Shown here: one piece after another, positions 36,070-47,897 of the stretch
How the letters are laid out: each line of letters starts with the position of its first letter
How positions within the stretch are numbered: position 1 is the first letter of the stretch
Source: Adiantum capillus-veneris
Taxonomy: Eukaryota; Streptophyta; Polypodiopsida; Polypodiales; Pteridaceae
DNA: 62,000 bases
Assembly (NCBI GenBank): GCA_014529385.2
Contig: CM043959.1
Location: forward strand, 53,741,253-53,803,252
Reading direction: 5' to 3'
Notes under the pieces: model-generated
The model's database searches: none
What the model was told of the DNA's origin: nothing
The model's input: only the letters and a program-made list of their open reading frames with translations
Program-made: the position numbers and the translations under genes

Positions 36070-36700
36070 CAGGGCCAGTAAGCTTCTCCTTGTCAATCAC
36101 ATCCCTTGTCATAATGGCCCATGCTTGGTCTTGCTTTGCGATTGAGACTTTGGCACACTTGGCCTTTGCATGAATAGTAGGGTTGAGGATCTTAATACCA
36201 CCTTGCTCCATTGGTCTAGCGACATATTCTCATTTGACCCACTGCCAAGGCATCAAGTCTTTGATGTTATTTTCCCACAAGAATCTTTTCACCGGTTTCA
36301 AGAATCCTTTCCAATTCCATTTGACTATCTTGAGGAGCAGGCCAATGAAAGCTATGTACGGCTCGTGTACGGGAGCATAAACGAATTAATCACTTTTACC
36401 CTACTTCGGAAGGGAAGCAACACATACTCCCACCTCATGAAGTCATTTGCAAAGAGCTTTGCCAGGAGTTGCCGGAAAGATCAATCCTTGGATCTCTCCT
36501 CTTGCAGCACTAGCTTCAACCCTTGGATCTCCTCTCTTGCATCACTAGCTTCAAGCATGGTAACCACAGGATGAGAAGCAATGGTGGCGAACAACGAGCA
36601 CCATGGGTGTGTACCAATCAACATACATGGGTGTGTACCAATCAACACCTCCATTTCAAGTTGTCCTTTCTCTAAGTCAAACTTGACATAGGCATACTAG
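36068..36700 (-). pseudogene. LINE reverse-transcriptase remnant (third family)
   Basis: Minus-strand coding traces of an RT unlike families 1 and 2. Around 36610-36540 a SLFATIASHPVVTMLEA block matches the QGCPLSPLLF...P region of LINE RTs. Near 36460 an LLAKLFANDF block corresponds to the YADD active site. Around 36210-36100 GGIKILNP and HAKAKCAKV match the post-RT GGL.I block. Much of the sequence in between is lost. A 22-24-bp tandem duplication (catgggtgtgtaccaatcaac) lies at 36602-36645. Low coding integrity. Confidence 0.6.
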
Positions 36701-37846
36701 TATGGAAACAATAACATGTTGGAAGACAAGAATTTAGATTTTGCAACTTATGAAACACTACTAATGAAGCAGGATATATTCAACATCCCCAAATGAGAAC
36801 ATCTTGACAAAGGTGACTAACCATTACTGATTAAGCTGAAATCAAAATATTGCTTGAATTTCTTCATGATGGAGTGATTAAGACTTGAGACTTGAAACAA
36901 TGTTTAAGGTCAAGAGTGTTTCTCAAATCTGTATGAAACTCCAATAATCTAAATCAAATACTCTCGCTCAATACGACACTATTTAAAAGAGAACATATTT
37001 ATATTGCACCAAAATGAATATAAACACAAAAGTATTTATAGAGGAATCCATCCTCATGAAAAAAATTACAAAGACAGACAATGTTGTTGTTGTGAGGCTT
37101 CGCTTACAAGTATTTGTCTTCCTCATCTAAAGATTCATATACACTTAAGTATTTGTGTGTCTATGACCATTCACATCGCCTGTTGTTGTGATGTGTAAAT
37201 CATGTGAGCTCATACTTTTGTCACCTTCGAGAGTAGATATTTTCATGTAGTGTGAGTGAATGAAAGTAGGAGGAGAATCTTGTTTCATGCTTTAACGGAG
37301 GTGAGAGAAGGGAGAGGAGCTAGCTTGGTGTGAAAATATGTGGTGGAGAAGGGAAAGAGATGGGGGAGAAGCTTGCTTGGTGCTACAATGGAGGTGGGAG
37401 AAAGCTAGCAGAGAGATGATGTTGGACTATAGGGGGTGCATGTGTTGTAACAATGCAGAGCTTGGAAAAGGGTTTGTAGAGAGAGAAAATCACTTTTAAG
37501 CTATAGAATAGGTTTGAAAAACCTTTGGAGGGTGAAAAATGATGTTTTGATTTTTTTGGAAAAAATCATTTTTTATTTTTTAGTATAGGTTTTTGACTTT
37601 TGGAGGTAAAAAATGCCTTTTCGACCATGAAATAGGCTCGGGGACCTTTTGAGGAGGAAAAATTGTTTGTTTGTTTTTTTGGTTGGAATTTGAAATTTTT
37701 TGTGTATTTTTAAATCCGAGCCAAAATGTGAGAGAAAAGAGGTCAAATGGTGCCCCCCCATCCCCTTCCCCTAGCCACCTCCCTTACCTTCTCACTAGGT
37801 AAGAAGCCATTAATAGGTGTAAAGCTACCTTGTCCCCTACTCTTTT

Positions 37847-37868
37847 GAAGATATAGAGTGTGTCCACC
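37847..37868 (+). repeat. SINE target-site duplication, left (copy 1)
   Basis: 22 bases from gaagatatag to gtccacc, repeated with one mismatch at 38126-38147 after the SINE A-tail. Confidence 0.88.
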
Positions 37869-38125
37869 TACCTTGTCTCCCTACCTTGTCACCCAAGAAG
37901 CGAGCTTAGTTGGTGAGACCTTTGCGATGTAACCCCAAGGTTGAGGGTTCAAGGCTCACATGTTGTGTTCTCTTGGGTATATTCTCCTCCCTTATTGCTA
38001 GGGTTGTTCCCACGGTTGCCCCTCAAGGGTGTAATGTATAGCAATGTATAATTGTAAATACATGATACGTGTAAAAATTTGTCCCTACTACCTTCCCCGC
38101 ACTGATGGTGGGGGAAAAAAAAGTA
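37869..38125 (+). mobile_element. tRNA-derived SINE, copy 1
   Basis: About 257 bp between 22-bp TSDs. It contains a pol III A-box-like segment (gagcttagttggtgagacc, 37901-37920) and a B-box-like segment (gagggttcaaggctc, about 37942-37956; ggttcga in other copies), the normal spacing of a tRNA head, then a unique body and an A-rich tail (gggggaaaaaaaagta). No open frame, as expected for a SINE moved by LINE machinery. Related copies at 59764, 60215 and 60722. Confidence 0.85.
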
Positions 38126-38147
38126 GAAGGTATAGAGTGTGTCCACC
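38126..38147 (+). repeat. SINE target-site duplication, right (copy 1)
   Basis: gaaggtatag...gtccacc, matching 37847-37868 at 21 of 22 positions. Confidence 0.88.
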
Positions 38148-38935
38148 ACCCTCTTCCTATTGGTTGGCCTCAAATTAACCTTAATCTCAAGGCCCCCTAG
38201 AGTGTTCATGTTTTTTCTAATGGACAACCAAGAGCTCCACCCCAAGAGTACCGTTGTTCAAGGACTCTGCGAATCCCTCTTTGCAGTAATGAGCCTGCAA
38301 CACACTCATATCCATGCTCCAACAACCCCTTGGATCGTGGGACAACCCACTTGATGGGTCCTCCAACCTGATGTTTTACTCAAGGGTCAAATTGAGAGAG
38401 AATCTCAAAAAGAGGGTAAAAAATATATCTTATACAAGATTCATTTTGAGAGGGACTCATTTAGGACCACCCACTTATCATCCCTTTGCAAAAAGCATGA
38501 AAGAAAAAGAAAATTCAACTACATTTGCCAAAGTACACATATTCTCATTTTGGTATAGTCAAAGATATACTACCCATATAAACTAGTTATGCAAGTTCTA
38601 CATACACATATTCTGGTTTTGGTATATAGACTAGTTTTGCAAGTTCTATAGTGCCCGTTACACCTACGTTAGTGCTCGACAGAACGTTTTCCCAGAAACT
38701 TGGAAAACCTACATATGAGAAAGAGTAGAGGTAGATTGACTAAATTTTAAAGTTTTTATACTAAATTACACTAGTTTTTTGTAAATTTTATAGATATTCT
38801 CACCTTCCATTTTAAAATTTAGAGGTAAGTGTCAAATTTTGTAGGCGGGATTACACTAAATCTTTTTTTTTTGTTATAGCATTGATATATGCCCACATAA
38901 ACATGACCTATGTTCATGTGTGTGTGTGTGTGCGC

Positions 38936-38976
<41 letters not shown>

Positions 38977-39400
38977 AATGATCAATAGAGCACGTCCACA
39001 CATCGAGAAGAATTGATAGCAAATTGATGTGAAGAATAAAGGAGAGCTAAAGAAAATGGAGTGATTCAATAGTGTACATTCCACGATAGTGATTGGAGAT
39101 GATTATTACATTCCTCGGTAGTCATTGGAGGTGATTGCAGTGTGTGAGTATTGGTATAGAGAAGAAACAAAGAAAGAGAGGCTTTGGACACTTTGATTGC
39201 AACACTCCAAAGAGAGGCTGAAAGTATAATGATGTGGAAATACAAACTTAGTTTATTATAGTGTATCCTAGACAAACAAGTGACGAAATCATTAGTCCCA
39301 CCAGTAGTTACACGATGAGCAAGCCACAAGAGAATTAGCACCCATTAACTCATTAACACCCATTAACTCCATGTTTAATCACGAAACTTTAGAGTAAATG

Positions 39401-40735
39401 TGCACGTGCATAATTTGCAATTGCGGTGAAGTGAAACCCTGAGAACCACAATTTTTTTCTTTCGTTATGGACACAAGAAGTGACGACCACTAATAATGAA
39501 TCTCATTTTCTACCAATCAACATATAGTCAATATACAAATTTGATAGATGGTGTGTAATCATATCACATACTTAAGGATAAGAAAATAAACTCAAAATTT
39601 TGTCAAAGTTATATCTATACTATATACGATATACGATGGAGCATAAAATTTTGGAGGCATTCATTGGTTTACTTCAATGACAACCTTACGAAACATGTAA
39701 TCTAGAATCCAAAAGTAAAATGAAAGAGTGTAAAAAATGAAAAGCCTTTTGACAATGTGCCCTCTAAAGACTTTGTACTCCGCATGAAATAAATGTACCA
39801 GCCTAACATTTTTCTACGTTAGTATGTAAATGTTGTCTTGTCAATAGAATTACATGCTAGTCTATATTTGTAAGAGAAATGGCAGGTTCGCAGGGTGCTC
39901 AAGGTGGCAGTGCATTCTTGTGACCTTAAGCGCTTTTCCCATTTTGTAAGGGTGAATTTGTGACCTTAATGATCGCGATTATTTATCCCCTATAATAAGT
40001 CTTATTGGAGACCTTATAATCACGATTATTTAACCTTGGCTTTTAAGGGGGCCTTGTATACCCCGGGTCACTTGTTGGTTTGAAGCCGTAATTGATGTGA
40101 CACGTGGTGCTGAGCCATCGCGAGGGATTTTCTTAACTGGCATGGAAGCTGATGAGGCAATGTTCGGGTTAGTGGACAAGAAGGGGTCTCTAGATCGCGA
40201 TGGGTGGGAGGCAACGTTTATATTCATAGCAGAGGGGAGAAAGAGGGCGAGTGGTTCAATTGCTAAGACCTCCAGAGAAGCTATTGAAACACTCTGTGTT
40301 TGGCACTCGGTCATTGTCATAAGAAATTCTACTTTGGGGCGATCAAGCAAAGTCGAAATAAGGCGGATGATGGTTATGTGATGCAAGTTAAGTTTAATTT
40401 AGAAGCCACAATTCGGAGCATAGATTTTGTTGTGCTCAATCAGTAGTGTTGTATTTTATGGGCCGTCGCATGTCAACTCATGGCTTATGGGAGTGGGCGG
40501 CAGCGATAACGAACAATAAAAATGCGATCTGCAGGTTCACATCAGTTGGGAAAGGCTTCTATGTGACAGGATGTGCTTTTGAGTATATTGTTTAGGACCT
40601 AGTCATGAGAGGAGGCATATGGGTGTTGGGGTAAGCCTTAGCTTACACTCCCTAAAAGCCAAGCATGCACCATAAAAGTGCATAGTCACATTATTCCTAT
40701 GGAATCTATAAAGCCTCACACATGCTACTCATTCC
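39401..40735. other. Unassigned AT-rich DNA
   Basis: No gene, repeat or RNA recognised. A 94-codon plus frame (40097-40381) and its opposite-strand shadow show no known motif. Confidence 0.5.
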
Positions 40736-40779
40736 CTACACACATGATACTGACTTGATGGTCCTGTCTTCCAAAAGAT

Positions 40780-41172
40780 AGACTTTTGCCGAGCAAAAGC
40801 AGCAATTTTGTGTGGGATTACCTGAAGAAATGACCGAGTATGTCAACTCCCAACGGCCTGGTTCTATCATCGAAGAATCCACCACACCATGGTTGCTTCC
40901 CGCATCAATCTTCAACAAGGGGCTAGACGGAATATCAAACCAGAGAAAACAAAGACAAAAATGATGCAAAGGGGAAAACCAATGCCCAAAATTCTTCCCA
41001 AGGCACTTCCTATAACAACAGCTACAACAACAATAGGTCCAAGGAGAAGGGAGTTTACAAAGGTAAAAATAAACTCCCTCGTAAAGAGCTTGAAGCTTTT
41101 CGCAAGGACCATAAGTGTCTTAAGTGTGGGGAGCAAGGACATGGCTATCGTTCTTGTCCCAAGAAAAATTAG
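40780..41172 (+). pseudogene. Ty3/gypsy-like Gag remnant with zinc knuckle
   Basis: The 3' part of a retroelement gag. A CCHC knuckle (CLKCGEQGHGYRSC) is encoded at 41116-41157, preceded in frame by LPRKELEAFRKDHK and followed by a stop at 41170-41172. Upstream, about 40780-40900, a FCVGLPEEMTEYV-like block in another frame recalls the Gag core. No protease, RT, integrase or LTR is recognisable around it. A decayed fragment. Confidence 0.6.
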
Positions 41173-44100
41173 TATGAGTCTCACCAAGAGTTGCAATTTA
41201 AAAAGCCTATTTTTGCTTATTATGCATGCATGGTTCCTTAGCTTATGCTATGTGTGCTAGATCAAAACTTGTAAAATTTTGGTGCTACCTCCACATTTAG
41301 GTATTTCGGTGTATCAGATAAGATAGTTGCATCAATTTGGCTTTCAAGATTGAAAATATGTGGCGACTTTTTCAAATATAGGCTGCGTGCATCAAGGGTT
41401 AATCTTTAATTTTGACATACCTCTCCAACAATGGGCTAGTTTTAGGATTTGAGAATTTTCTATTGGATTAGCATCAAGAGCATATTCATGCATATACTAG
41501 GGAACTAGCCAAACTTCAAAAAGAATTTAGATATTTATAGTATGACTGGAATATTGTGATGTTTGCAACAACTTTCTAGCAATATTCCTTTATGAAAACC
41601 ATCCTAAGCTCTTATAGAGACTTCTTGCAATAATAGTCTCTATAGTTTCAACATAAAACACTATGGTCGGGTGACTCCCAGAATAGGCCTTAGGGTTTGG
41701 TTGACTATAATCTATGGTACCTTGATGCCTTGGCTCAGGTTTTTGGACCAGGGTTTGCCTGTAATTATTTTTGGAGATTAATTTAATACTACTCATAGTT
41801 GTGGGTATCGCCCCAAAAAAAAAAAGACAACATCCTAACCGCGTTTCATTTCTTATTGTCATCTTGGCCCTCAAATCTTGAAAATCTTATATAGTTATTG
41901 ATTTGTTATATCTTTTGAAGGGAATTCACATTTTATTCTTGAAAAAACAAGCAAAATACGCAAAATGGGTAAAGTGTGCATAGAAAGTCATTTTTTACAA
42001 TTTAAGAGGCAAAAAATATTTTTGATTTTATAAAAAGCAAAACCCACTCACAAAATAAGTAGATTTATATTCACAACAATCTACAACGCCTCCATGCTCA
42101 ACATGAACCTTGGAGTTCAACAAGAATACACCGGTTCAAAGATCACATATGAGTCCATAAGAGACCGGGCTTTTTACATGGAAGTCGAAACCCATACAAT
42201 CATATCCAAAGAAAACAAAGCACGACGGGAGAGGTTGCCATCACACCTGATCTCCTCACACAGAACCAAGAATGCCCAAACTAGCTACCAAGACAGAAAC
42301 TGAGCTTGAAAGGACTAACAGAGCATACCTAAAGCCACACGGAGAAAAGGAGCTAGCAATGCCTATCAAGAGGAACACTTCAAGAGAGTGCCACCAAGGA
42401 GTTTCCCCAACCATAGGAGGCCAACTCGGAGTCCATACATAATTTCGACCATCACCAGATGATAAGGAGACGAGTCCATAGGTCTCGAAAGGATAAAATG
42501 ATAGATCTCCAACACACCTTAATCCAAAACCACCCAACACCCAATGGTATAACATCAATAAGACTCGAACGTGGCAGGGCGAGCACTTGATCTCCAAGGA
42601 GGAGATGTGCACCTTCAGTTGGTCCACAAAGTACCACCAAGGAGGACAGGGCATTAGGAAAAATATGAACTTTGCATGGGCCTTGGGGAATTAAGGTTAA
42701 TTTTGTGTAGACTTTGGGGTACAAGTGTACTTAGTAGGTAGGATTCTCTAGCCTTTTTTTAGGACCATTTAAGCTGTGGTCCTCCTAGAGGTCCCTTTCT
42801 CTCTCTAGCTCTTGAAAAGTGAAGGAAAACAGGTGTTGTGGCATTAACTACCTCCTTCCATCCCTTTCCAATGCGACATCATAAAAAACGTGCATAGCCC
42901 TAAGCTAAAAAATGATTTTTTTTTCAAAAAATCAATTTTCACCTATTTTTTTTCTTAAAAGGTTATTTAACCTATAAACATATGCAAAAAAAAAGAATTT
43001 TTTGACCTTTTTTGGACTTACGGCCATTTTTTGACTTTTTATTTTCCCTCCAAAAAAATAACTCTCTCCCTCTCCTCTCCCCTGCATCTCCCCTACCTCT
43101 CCCTCTCCCCTGCATCTCTCCTATCTCTCCCTCCCTCTCCCCTCTCTCCCTCGTCTCCCTTCCATTGCCTTACCCCTTTGCATCCTTAGATTTAACAGTC
43201 ATATCGCTCAACAATATCACAAACCATGCATCTCACACACCATAAGTGTGCATATTTTCTTGTCCCCAGAGTTTGCATCAAAAGTCATACATGTAGGTAA
43301 CCAATGATCATCACAACAATGCCGTGCTATAGGTTGACACCAATGTTGATTGTTGGGTGATCCTGTGTACACTAAACATTCAGCACTAGAAATTGGCCAA
43401 ACAAGGAGCCAATTTTTACTTCCTTTTTTTACCCCTTGTCCTTCGGAATGTTTTGGTAAAGCCATTTCTTTGGCATTTAAAACCACATGTCACCCCTATT
43501 GTTAAAGTATCCAACCAAAGATTTTTTGATTAGCAGTTTACATGGGCTCCATTGGTACATATCTTCTATGATAACAATACATGCCTCTATAATTTAACTT
43601 TACACTTTCTCTATCCAAATGAGCTACATAGTAGAAGTCAAATCCACAATTTAATAGTTAAGTTTACAAGGGTGATAGCTATTGATATCATCTTTACCAA
43701 TACCAAAGAAATAGCTACCAATAGCCAATGAATAGGGATATTTAATAAAATTTGATACTAAAAAAACACTACTCAAACAAGGTGAAAATTCACTATGGCC
43801 TACATAAAGCTATTGAGAAGAATTTCATAATAAAAAGATTCTTTGTGAGAGAGGAAAAAAAGAAAGTGACACTAGTATTTTTAAACATATGGTATCACAA
43901 TAAAATATCATGTTTTTGAATAAAAGTGTAACAATGAACTAATTTGATGACAGTTTTCCAAAAACATAAAAAACAATGATTGACACAATACTCAAATACA
44001 ATACTCAATGCCCTTCTTTAAAGATAGACGCACACAAATGTCAACACTCTCTCGCAAGGGCCTAAAAGAAATATTTCAAAAAAAGTTTACTATCATTAGC

Positions 44101-44288
44101 TTTGCATGTGGTGCTAATTTGCAAGTTCTATCCAATGGTCCAAAGATGCACTAAAAATCCAACCCTTTACTAAGGACTACTTATGTAGTCCAAAAAGTTG
44201 GAAACTCAAAGGCTTTACAATATATGTATACTAAAACATTAATCAACAATAAGTTAATTGTTCACCTATCAAATCACCGCTATATATC
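41173..44288. other. Unassigned AT-rich DNA
   Basis: I see no credible gene. Short frames at 42094-42303 and 42256-42654 have no motif. 43040-43170 is a C/T-rich (ctctccc)n-like stretch. The left edge of repeat X copy 2 ends this interval. Confidence 0.5.
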
Positions 44289-45462
44289 GACACCTCCATC
44301 TTAAGTTGTCATTTCTCTAAGTCAAACTTGGCATAGGCATACTAGTATGGAAACAATAACATGTTGAAAGACAAGAATTTAGATTTCTCAACTTATGAAG
44401 CACTACTAATGAAGGAGAATATATTCAACATCCCCAAATGAGGACATCTTAACAAAGGTTATGATCTACTTTAATAAGAATAACCATTATTGATTAAGAT
44501 GAAATCAAAAAATTGCTTGAATTTCTTCATGATGGAGTGATTAAGACTTGAGACTTGAAACATCTTAGAGGAAAATCAAAATATTCATAAAGGTCAACAA
44601 TGTCTGTATGAAACTCCAATAATCTAAATCAAATACTCTCACTCAATACGACACCATTTAAAAGAAAACATATTTATATTGCACCAAAATGAGTATAAAT
44701 ACAAAAGCATCTATAGAGGAATCCAACGTCATGAAAAAAATTACAAAGGGAGACAATGTTGTTGTTGTGAGGCTTCCCTTCCCTTACAAGTATTTGTCTT
44801 CCTCATCTAGAGATTCATATACACTTGAGTATTTGTGTGTCTATGACCATTCACACCTCCTGTTGTTGTGATATGTAAATCATGTGAGCTCATACTTTTG
44901 TCACCTTCGAGAGTAGATATTTTCATGTAGTGTCAGTGAATGAAAGTAGAAGGAGGAGAATCTTGTTTCATGCTTTAATGGAGGTGAGAGAAAGGAGAGG
45001 AGCTAGCTTGGTGTGAAAATATGTGGTGGACAAGGGAAAGAGATGGGAAAGAAGCTTGCTTGGTGCTACAATGGAGGTGGGAGAAAGCTAGCAGAGAGAT
45101 GATGCTAGACTATAGGGGTGCATGTGCTGTAACAATTGAGAGCTTGGAAAAGGGTTTGTAGAGAGAGAAAATCACTTTTAAGCTATAGAATAGGGTTGGA
45201 AAACCTTTGGAGGGTGAAAAAAGATGTTTTGATTTTTTTGAAAAAAAATCATTTCTTTTCTTTTTCAGTGTACGTTTTTGACTTTTGGAGGTAAAATACA
45301 CTTTTTTGACCATGAAATAGGCTCGAGGACCTTTTAAGGAGAAACAATTTTAAATATGATTTTTTTGAAAATTTTAAATTCTTAGTGTATTTTTAAATCC
45401 GAGTCAAAAAGTGGGGGAAAAGAGGTCAAATGGTCCCATCCCATCCCTTTCCCCTAGCCACC
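44289..45462. repeat. Repeat X, copy 2, left part
   Basis: Matches 36642-37787 in order and orientation, with scattered substitutions and small indels. It ends with the 9-bp MULE TSD (45454-45462). The copy resumes at 59665. Confidence 0.87.
45454..45462 (+). repeat. MULE target-site duplication, left
   Basis: ctagccacc, repeated exactly at 59665-59673. Repeat X copy 1 has this 9-mer once at the corresponding place (about 37772-37780). Nine base pairs is the usual Mutator TSD length. Confidence 0.93.
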
Positions 45463-45485
45463 CCTCGTCACTATATGGCACGGCT
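45463..45485 (+). repeat. MULE left terminal inverted repeat
   Basis: Starts cctcgtcactat and ends gcacggct; exact reverse complement of 59642-59664. 45486-46130 beyond it is GC-richer subterminal DNA, probably promoter and leader of the Ulp1-like gene, with tandem motifs such as ttcggtattcccctgcg/ttcgatattcccctggt (45661-45760). Confidence 0.93.
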
Positions 45486-47611
45486 GGAGGCCAGAGGGGA
45501 TTGAGGGCAGGGGGAGTAGGGCGGATAAGAGCCGTCTGACGGGGGGGGGGGCGCTCAGTTCAGGGGATGGAGGCGCAGTTATTGAAGGGGGGAGCGGGAG
45601 CATTCAATGATTCCCTTGGCGTGCAATTTGGTGTACTAGGCCTCGTCCTGCTGCGCCCGCTTTCGGTATTCCCCTGCGTTCTCCTGCGTCAGATCAGCCC
45701 TTGCGCAAGCCTGCAACAATTGCACCCTTATTCCGCTTTCGATATTCCCCTGGTTTCTCCTGCGTCAAGCAAGGCGTAGCCGGGTGCTTCATGCACTGCC
45801 TACAGTGATTGCACCCTTATTCTTGCACTGCATTATTAGCATTGCTTATGCTTATTACCTGAAAAGCTCTGCGGCTTACAACAGTATCATATGCTCGGCA
45901 CCTGTGAAGCAAAGATATCATAGCTCTTTACAACAGCCTAATACCCTAGCATACAAAGGCTTATGCTCTGTGTGCCTTATACTCTCTTATACCCTCAGCT
46001 CTGTGCCTTATACCCATTTGTGTGTCATATACCGGTGAGGCTTTGAAATTGCAATGAACTACGCTTTAGGAGGAGGAGCATTCAATTAAGTGTCCCACTT
46101 CACTAGCTCACAAACAAACAATCACGGGGGATGGAAGATGCGAGGCCGCTCTACATCGAAATTGTGTGTGACAATGGGAGAAAAACTCGTCAATGCATTG
46201 CAACGGAAGAGTGCCGGGCTAACAAAATATGTTACGAGAAGAGGGTCGACATGATGGAACATCTTCGAGATGATCATGGCACCGAGTGTGATATCCCGCT
46301 ACGCAAGGGTGGTCGACCGCGAGGCATGATGAATCGGACTTTGTCAAGGGCAAACACATACGAGAAGCAATTAAAGGTGCGGTTCAAGGATGCGGCTTAT
46401 AAGTTCGAGAGAAACAAGGGAGGGAGAAGTCCTTGCTTTGAAAATGAATGCTTTCGATGAGAGTGAGAAGCTAGCAAAGGGATCGAAAGAAGCTTTTGTA
46501 GAAAGAGAAATGGCCAATGCATTAGGGGACTACATGAGCACAAAAGATGCACGCATGGCGGGTATACAAAAACGGATTGATGGTGGCTTCGAAATGAATG
46601 TAAGCATATATATCGCAACCATCACATTTTATTTTTATAAGGATTACGTTTTTTTTTTTGCTTTTCACTCTCGACTCTTTTTAGAAGCGTAACCCCGGTG
46701 GAAAAATACATAAAGAAGAGGAAAACGTTGAGGACAAAAAAGTAGAGGAGAAAGTTGATATTGAGCAAGCATGTACTCCGGTATGTCGCATGTAGTGTTG
46801 TTATTTAAATGACTAATTGTATGGTATGATGCGGATTTTGAATTTGGTGTTAAATAAGTTGCATGTCTTGTAGCCAAATCTCACATTGGATGATGGTCAT
46901 GGTCCTTTGCTTGCACCCGTGAAGCAAGGGAAAATAAAACTTCATAGAGGGTACTCCCGTACCGTTAGGTGCTTCCTTGCTTGAAAATTTGTTGTCCGTT
47001 CAAAGAGGAAAACAGGTAAAACTTTGTTCATGTAGAAATATAAATCATGCATATAGTAGATAATTCTACTTACCTTCTCATGAACTTGTCAATATACTTC
47101 ATATTCGGGTGACCATTGGTTTGTCAAAGCAAATCCAAATGATTAGTGACTCTCCTCTTTGCAAAGGCAACATGCCACTTTCTTTGGTGATAAGCAAGAG
47201 GGGAATTAACTTGGAAGCAAGTAGTAGTAATGGCAACGAGTCCATACAAGCAAGGTGATTATTACCATCCTCTAAAGGTTTAGCATTCTCTATCATTTGT
47301 TAATGTATAAATTTGCTTTGACATATAGTTTTGAAAGTGGATCACCAATTCAATTTAGATCTCATTGATCTAACATAATTTCGGAAGTGGACATGAAAAT
47401 ACTTGAAGATATTTCCCATGCCAAAGCTTCCACAAAAACAATGAACTTGTTTATGATGTAACTATAGCTTAAAGCTCATTTGTATGCTTTCAAAAATATG
47501 TCGTGTATTATGTAAGTTTTCAATGCAATGTCTTTGTTTTTTATGGTGATAGTTGGAGAGAAAACACATTGCCTAAAGAGATTTTAGACCAAGTTTGGTT
47601 CATGGATAGTT

Positions 47612-47616
47612 TATGG
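47612..47616 (+). repeat. copia-2 target-site duplication, left
   Basis: tatgg, repeated exactly at 53168-53172. Confidence 0.93.
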
Positions 47617-47808
47617 TGAAGGAGTACGAGCGGAAGTGAGACGCGAGAGAGAGTGCGAGAAGAAGAGCACGAGGATATGGTGAACTCGCTCTACTGTAAT
47701 GTGTAGAGCATAGTGAGTTCTTATTAGGTTTTTACAAAAGAATATGTGTACATACCTGGCGGCCCGCCCACTTACCTGGGCGACCACATTGGGCTTTATA
47801 CCCCAACA
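47617..47808 (-). repeat. copia-2 3' LTR
   Basis: 192 bp, tgaaggagtac...ccccaaca on the plus strand (TGTTGGGG...TTCA on the element strand). 191 of 192 positions match the 5' LTR. Confidence 0.95.
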
Positions 47809-47825
47809 ACCTCCCACTTAAAGTC
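47809..47825 (-). promoter_or_regulatory. copia-2 polypurine tract
   Basis: On the minus strand gactttaagtgggaggt immediately precedes the 3' LTR; it closely matches the copia-1 tract. Confidence 0.87.
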
Positions 47826-47897
47826 CAATGTGGTACTTTAAGTGTGAGAGAAGCTACTATACAAGCTAATATACAAGAGATGTAGAGAAGTGATGTA

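Larger units (their letters stand above)
36642..39400. repeat. Repeat X, copy 1 (non-coding, at least 2.75 kb)
   Basis: Aligns in the same orientation with 44289-45462 plus 59665-62000, the copy interrupted by the MULE. No protein is recognisable. Features inside: a run of tggaggt/gaaagctag-type purine-rich sequence (37280-37440), T-rich stretches (37530-37720), one SINE (37869-38125) and (TG)(AG)n at 38917-38974. At 37770-37790 it carries the unoccupied version of the MULE target. The right border is at or beyond 39400, where the other copy leaves the window. Confidence 0.85.

Noticed and set aside
37893-37960. A possible tRNA gene in repeat X and its copies at 60240 and 60750
   Set aside because: Only A- and B-box-like segments are present; acceptor and anticodon stems do not pair. 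With the A-tail and TSDs this is a tRNA-derived SINE.
42256-42654. 132-codon minus-strand open frame
   Set aside because: Trp- and Cys-rich composition without a known domain, and no supporting context.
36642-45462. Repeat X as the two LTRs of a gypsy element with the gag remnant at 40780-41172 as its interior
   Set aside because: The left borders of both copies lack TG, no primer-binding site or polypurine tract is visible, and the right border is outside the window. A segmental duplication explains the pattern equally well.
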